Assembly: GCF_008039575.1 (NCBI RefSeq) | Contig: NZ_VDUY01000007.1 | Span: forward strand, 1-64,000 | DNA: 64,000 nt | Source of the DNA: Zeimonas arvi | GTDB lineage: Bacteria > Pseudomonadota > Gammaproteobacteria > Burkholderiales > Burkholderiaceae_E | Direction: 5' to 3' | Shown: piece by piece, positions 61,554 through 64,000 of the stretch | Numbering within the stretch: position 1 is the first letter of the stretch | Layout: every line of letters begins with the position of its first letter | Position numbers and translations under genes: made by a program | Notes under the pieces: model-generated | The model's input: only the letters and a program-made list of their open reading frames with translations | What the model was told of the DNA's origin: nothing | Database searches by the model: none

Positions 61554-62860
61554 GCTCCTGCTCCTTGCGCGGGCGCCTCGCCCGGCAGCCCGGCGAGGCG
61601 GGCCGGGGGAGAGAAGCGCTCGCCGTAGCGCTCGGCGAGTTTGAGCGATCGAGCGGCGAATAGTGATGCGCCGACGCGGTCGGCATAGGCGATCGCGCCA
61701 CCCGAGGCCTCGGGAAATCCGACGCCGAGGATGGACGACAGGTTGGCGTCGGCCGCCGAGGCGACCACACCTTCCTCGAGGCAGCGCATCGACTCGAGCG
61801 CAAGGCGATAGAGCAGGCGATCCCGGACGTCCTCGGCGGGAATGGAGACGCGGCGCCGCTCGAAGACCTTGAGTCCGGACCAGAGCTCGGGCGGTTCGCC
61901 TTCCGCGTAGTCGTAGAAGCCTCGCCCGGCCTGGCGCCCCATCCGGTTGAAGCCGTGGGCCATCTTCTCGAGGACGTAGATCGCCTCCTCGGTCATTCCG
62001 TGCGGCTGCACAGTGGGCGCGGAATCGTGAACGTGATCGTGCGCGTGGCCGTGCCCGGGGCAGTGCGCATGCCGATGCGCGTGGTCGTGCTCACACGCGT
62101 GGTCCTCGCCGTGCCCATGTGCGTGATCGTGTGCATGCGAGTGATCGTGCCCATGTCCATGCCCATGCTGATGTCCATGCTCATGTCCATGATCGGTTTG
62201 CGTGCCGTGCAGAAGCCGATCGGCTTCCGCGAGTGACATCGCGTCCATCATGGCGAGCGGGCCCGTCTCCATGCCGGCTTCGATCGCGCTGGATTCGATC
62301 AGCGATGCGGGAACACCTTCGCCGAGCAGCGCGAGTCCCTCGTTCGCATAACAGCGTGCAAGTCGCCTCGCATGGCAACCCGCCGTGTCGGCCACCAGGA
62401 TGGTTCGGACTCTGGCCTGCGCAAGGAGATTGCGCAGCGTTTCGATGTGCGCGGGCGCGCCGCCGCCGACGACCTCCGCCAGGCGCAGCGGCCCGGTTCC
62501 TGCGCAGATCGAGAGACCGATCAGCCGTCCGGGTTCGTGAAGCGCCCTGGCGAGCGGCGCAACGGGGTCGTTGCCCGCGATCGCGACCATCGGGACAGAC
62601 CGGGGCAGGTCGTGTTCGAGGCGGTGAAGGGACTCGGCGCGCCGAGATGCCGGGCAGCCCGATGCTTCGACGAGAATGTCCGCGTCGGCGCGAGCCTCGG
62701 CCTTCGATTCGGAGGGGATGCGTTGCACCGTTGCGCCCGCGTCGACCAGGCGATCGAGGAGGCGCGCGGCGACGGGATCGTCCCCGATCGCGACGATCGT
62801 CGCAGAGCCGCGGGAAGGCGCGGCCGGTTGCCCAGACGAGGCTGCGCGAGGAGTGTTCAT
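61550..62860 (-). CDS. 3-hydroxyacyl-CoA-dehydrogenase-like protein with histidine-rich insert, probable pseudoenzyme
   Basis: 436 aa. Residues 20–160 resemble the NAD domain but the GxGxxG loop is lost (IVAIGDDPVAA). By comparison with FadB, the catalytic His is Ser117 (RLIGLSICAGTGP), the paired Glu is kept (Glu129) and the Asn of FVNR is gone (TAGCHARRLARC). Residues 224–278 hold 25 His, alternating with Gly/Asp/Ala. The C-terminal 3HCDH domain is well kept (AGRGFYDY, MRCLEEGVVASAADANLSSI, GVGFPEASGGAIAYADRVG). It probably binds metal ions and no longer acts as a dehydrogenase. Start ATG 62860. Confidence 0.75.
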   Translation of the reverse strand: MNTPRAASSGQPAAPSRGSATIVAIGDDPVAARLLDRLVDAGATVQRIPSESKAEARADADILVEASGCPASRRAESLHRLEHDLPRSVPMVAIAGNDPVAPLARALHEPGRLIGLSICAGTGPLRLAEVVGGGAPAHIETLRNLLAQARVRTILVADTAGCHARRLARCYANEGLALLGEGVPASLIESSAIEAGMETGPLAMMDAMSLAEADRLLHGTQTDHGHEHGHQHGHGHGHDHSHAHDHAHGHGEDHACEHDHAHRHAHCPGHGHAHDHVHDSAPTVQPHGMTEEAIYVLEKMAHGFNRMGRQAGRGFYDYAEGEPPELWSGLKVFERRRVSIPAEDVRDRLLYRLALESMRCLEEGVVASAADANLSSILGVGFPEASGGAIAYADRVGASLFAARSLKLAERYGERFSPPARLAGLPGEAPAQGAGA

Positions 62861-62946
62861 CGTTGGTATCCGGATACGGCGCGGTAGCGCCATGCAATCC
62901 GGAATCATAACGCCGCCGGAACGCCCCCCGGCGTGCCCGGCCGTCT

Positions 62947-64000
62947 TCAGACCGAAAGGATGCTGCGCCGACCGGTGATGCCGTTGCGGCGCCTCGCGGG
63001 CGGCGCGTGGTGGCCCAAGACCTCGATCACCTGGGTGTCCTGAACCAGGCTCATCCCGTGCTCGGCATGCAGAAGGCGCTCGCGGTCGACGGGCCGGCAC
63101 AAACCGAAGCCCTGCGCGTAATCGACGTTCAGGTCCATGAGCGTGCGCACGATCTCGGCGTTCTCGGCCCATTCGGCCACGCAGGCCATGCCGATCTCGT
63201 GGGACAGGTCGACGATGGCGCGCGTGATTGCGTGGTTCGCGGGGTTCAGGTTCACATCCCGAATGAAGCTGCCGTCGATCTTCACGAAATCCCCGGGCAA
63301 TTCCTTCAGGTAGCTGAATGACGTGTAGCCGGCACCGAAGTCGTCGAGCGCCACCCGGGCGCCGAAGGATTTCACCCTGTCGACGAAGCGGCGCGTCGTT
63401 TTCAGGTCGTACAGCGCCACGCTCTCGGTGATCTCGAAGCAGACGCGTTGCGTGGCGTCGGGATGATTGCGAATGAGCGCGATCGTGTCCTGCAGGAACT
63501 TCTCGTCGTTCAGCGACGCGCCACTGAGGTTGATCGTGCAAAAGCCCAACCGCTCGCGATGGTCCGGATTCTCGTCGAGCCACTCGAGAGTGGAGCGCAG
63601 CACCCAGCGATCGATCTGGCTCATCAGGCCGTTGCGCTCGGCGGCGGCGATGAACCGGCCGGGCGGCACCACCGCACCGGCACCATCGCGCATGCGCACC
63701 AGCACCTCGTAGGAGAGGCTGGCATACGGGGTCCGCAACGACACGATGGGCTGCAGCTGCGTGAAGAAGTTCTCCACCGGCAGTCGCTCGCGCATGTTCG
63801 CCACGAGCTTGATCTCGTCGAGGTAGGTCGTGAGCTCCGAGCTGCGCGAGCCCAGGGCGACCACCGTGGAGCCACCCGCCTTCTTCGCCTCGGCGCAGGC
63901 GCGGTCCGAGGCGGTGAGCGCGTCGCGCGGGGTCATCTCGGGCGCAAGCTGGATGACGCCGATGCTCGCCGCGACACTGAATGCCTTGTCCTGATGCTGG
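62947..64000 (-). CDS. GGDEF–EAL cyclic-di-GMP protein, 5' end outside window
   Basis: Partial: about 351 codons to the stop. The first residues are the end of a GGDEF domain (FSVAASIGVIQL then SDRACAEAKKAGG). A complete EAL domain follows (about 45–300 of the visible part): SYEVLVRM (EVL in place of EAL), INLSGASLNDEKF, FEITESVA, VALDDFGAGYTSFSYLKELP and VKIDGSFIRD. The metal and catalytic residues appear intact, so phosphodiesterase activity is likely. A short Arg-rich tail ends at the stop. Confidence 0.87.
   Translation of the reverse strand, partial: QHQDKAFSVAASIGVIQLAPEMTPRDALTASDRACAEAKKAGGSTVVALGSRSSELTTYLDEIKLVANMRERLPVENFFTQLQPIVSLRTPYASLSYEVLVRMRDGAGAVVPPGRFIAAAERNGLMSQIDRWVLRSTLEWLDENPDHRERLGFCTINLSGASLNDEKFLQDTIALIRNHPDATQRVCFEITESVALYDLKTTRRFVDRVKSFGARVALDDFGAGYTSFSYLKELPGDFVKIDGSFIRDVNLNPANHAITRAIVDLSHEIGMACVAEWAENAEIVRTLMDLNVDYAQGFGLCRPVDRERLLHAEHGMSLVQDTQVIEVLGHHAPPARRRNGITGRRSILSV

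Noticed and set aside
62027-62191. Histidine tract as a sequencing or assembly artefact
   Set aside because: The frame stays open with mixed CAT/CAC codons and varied intervening residues, and conserved sequence continues after it.
61955-62910. Plus-strand frames through the histidine tract (MPMLMSMLMSM-like text)
   Set aside because: These are shadows of the His codons on the minus strand; the minus-strand frame has conserved 3HCDH sequence on both sides.

Overview
The window is very GC-rich, densely packed chromosomal DNA from a betaproteobacterium, most likely a member of Burkholderiales. The evidence is the rluB–rimP–nusA–infB–rbfA–truB order, a DUF3460–scpA–murB block, two 'Bug'-family (TctC-type) solute receptors, a metG/apbC/dcd neighbourhood, an H1-like SWIB protein and a rpsO–pnp pair. 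I saw no tRNA or rRNA gene, IS element, prophage or CRISPR array.

Layout. 0–9 kb: end of rluB, a leader with a strong intrinsic terminator, then the translation/transcription operon rimP-nusA-infB-rbfA-truB and typA. 9–24 kb: small metabolic and membrane genes (sterol desaturase-like, acyl-CoA thioesterase, patatin, SWIB/H1 protein, LysR, an OGFr-domain protein, GGCT-like, DUF488, RidA-like, YitT, cupin, an NSS sodium symporter, SMP-30, EthD, a beta-hydroxyacid dehydrogenase, LysE and MFS). 24–31 kb: a divergent LysR / TctC–PdxA2 catabolic unit, BenE, a serine esterase and a second TctC. 31–36 kb: methionine aminotransferase, an orphan PIN protein, yaaA, and murB–scpA–DUF3460. 36–43.6 kb: metG with a coupled SulP transporter, facing ubiUVT (oxygen-independent ubiquinone synthesis, with a near-consensus FNR-type box) and apbC. 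43.6–53.2 kb: a possible accessory block holding a FecCD-type permease plus ATPase behind a terminator-bearing leader, and a converging seven-gene form II CO-dehydrogenase-like molybdenum hydroxylase operon (coxSLMDEG plus an XdhC-like gene). 53.3–59.7 kb: dcd, a Leu-codon leader peptide and leuA, an ABC receptor, rpsO and pnp. 59.9–64 kb: a NUDIX–metallo-beta-lactamase fusion coupled to a degenerate 3-hydroxyacyl-CoA-dehydrogenase-like protein with a 55-residue histidine-rich insert, then the 3' part of a GGDEF–EAL gene cut by the window edge.

How the parts fit. The first 9 kb and 57–59.7 kb are housekeeping expression machinery. The 43.6–53.2 kb block reads as a molybdoenzyme, its maturation factors, and possibly its metal importer. 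ubiUVT suggests facultatively anaerobic or microaerobic respiration. The most novel item is the two-gene unit at 59.9–62.9 kb. Its dehydrogenase-like member has lost the NAD-binding glycines and the catalytic His and Asn but gained a metal-binding histidine tract, and it shares a 4-nt start/stop overlap with a NUDIX–MBL fusion. Start codons were chosen by hand from Shine-Dalgarno (SD) sites, family length and overlaps. Functions rest on motifs recalled from the families; no database search was possible.
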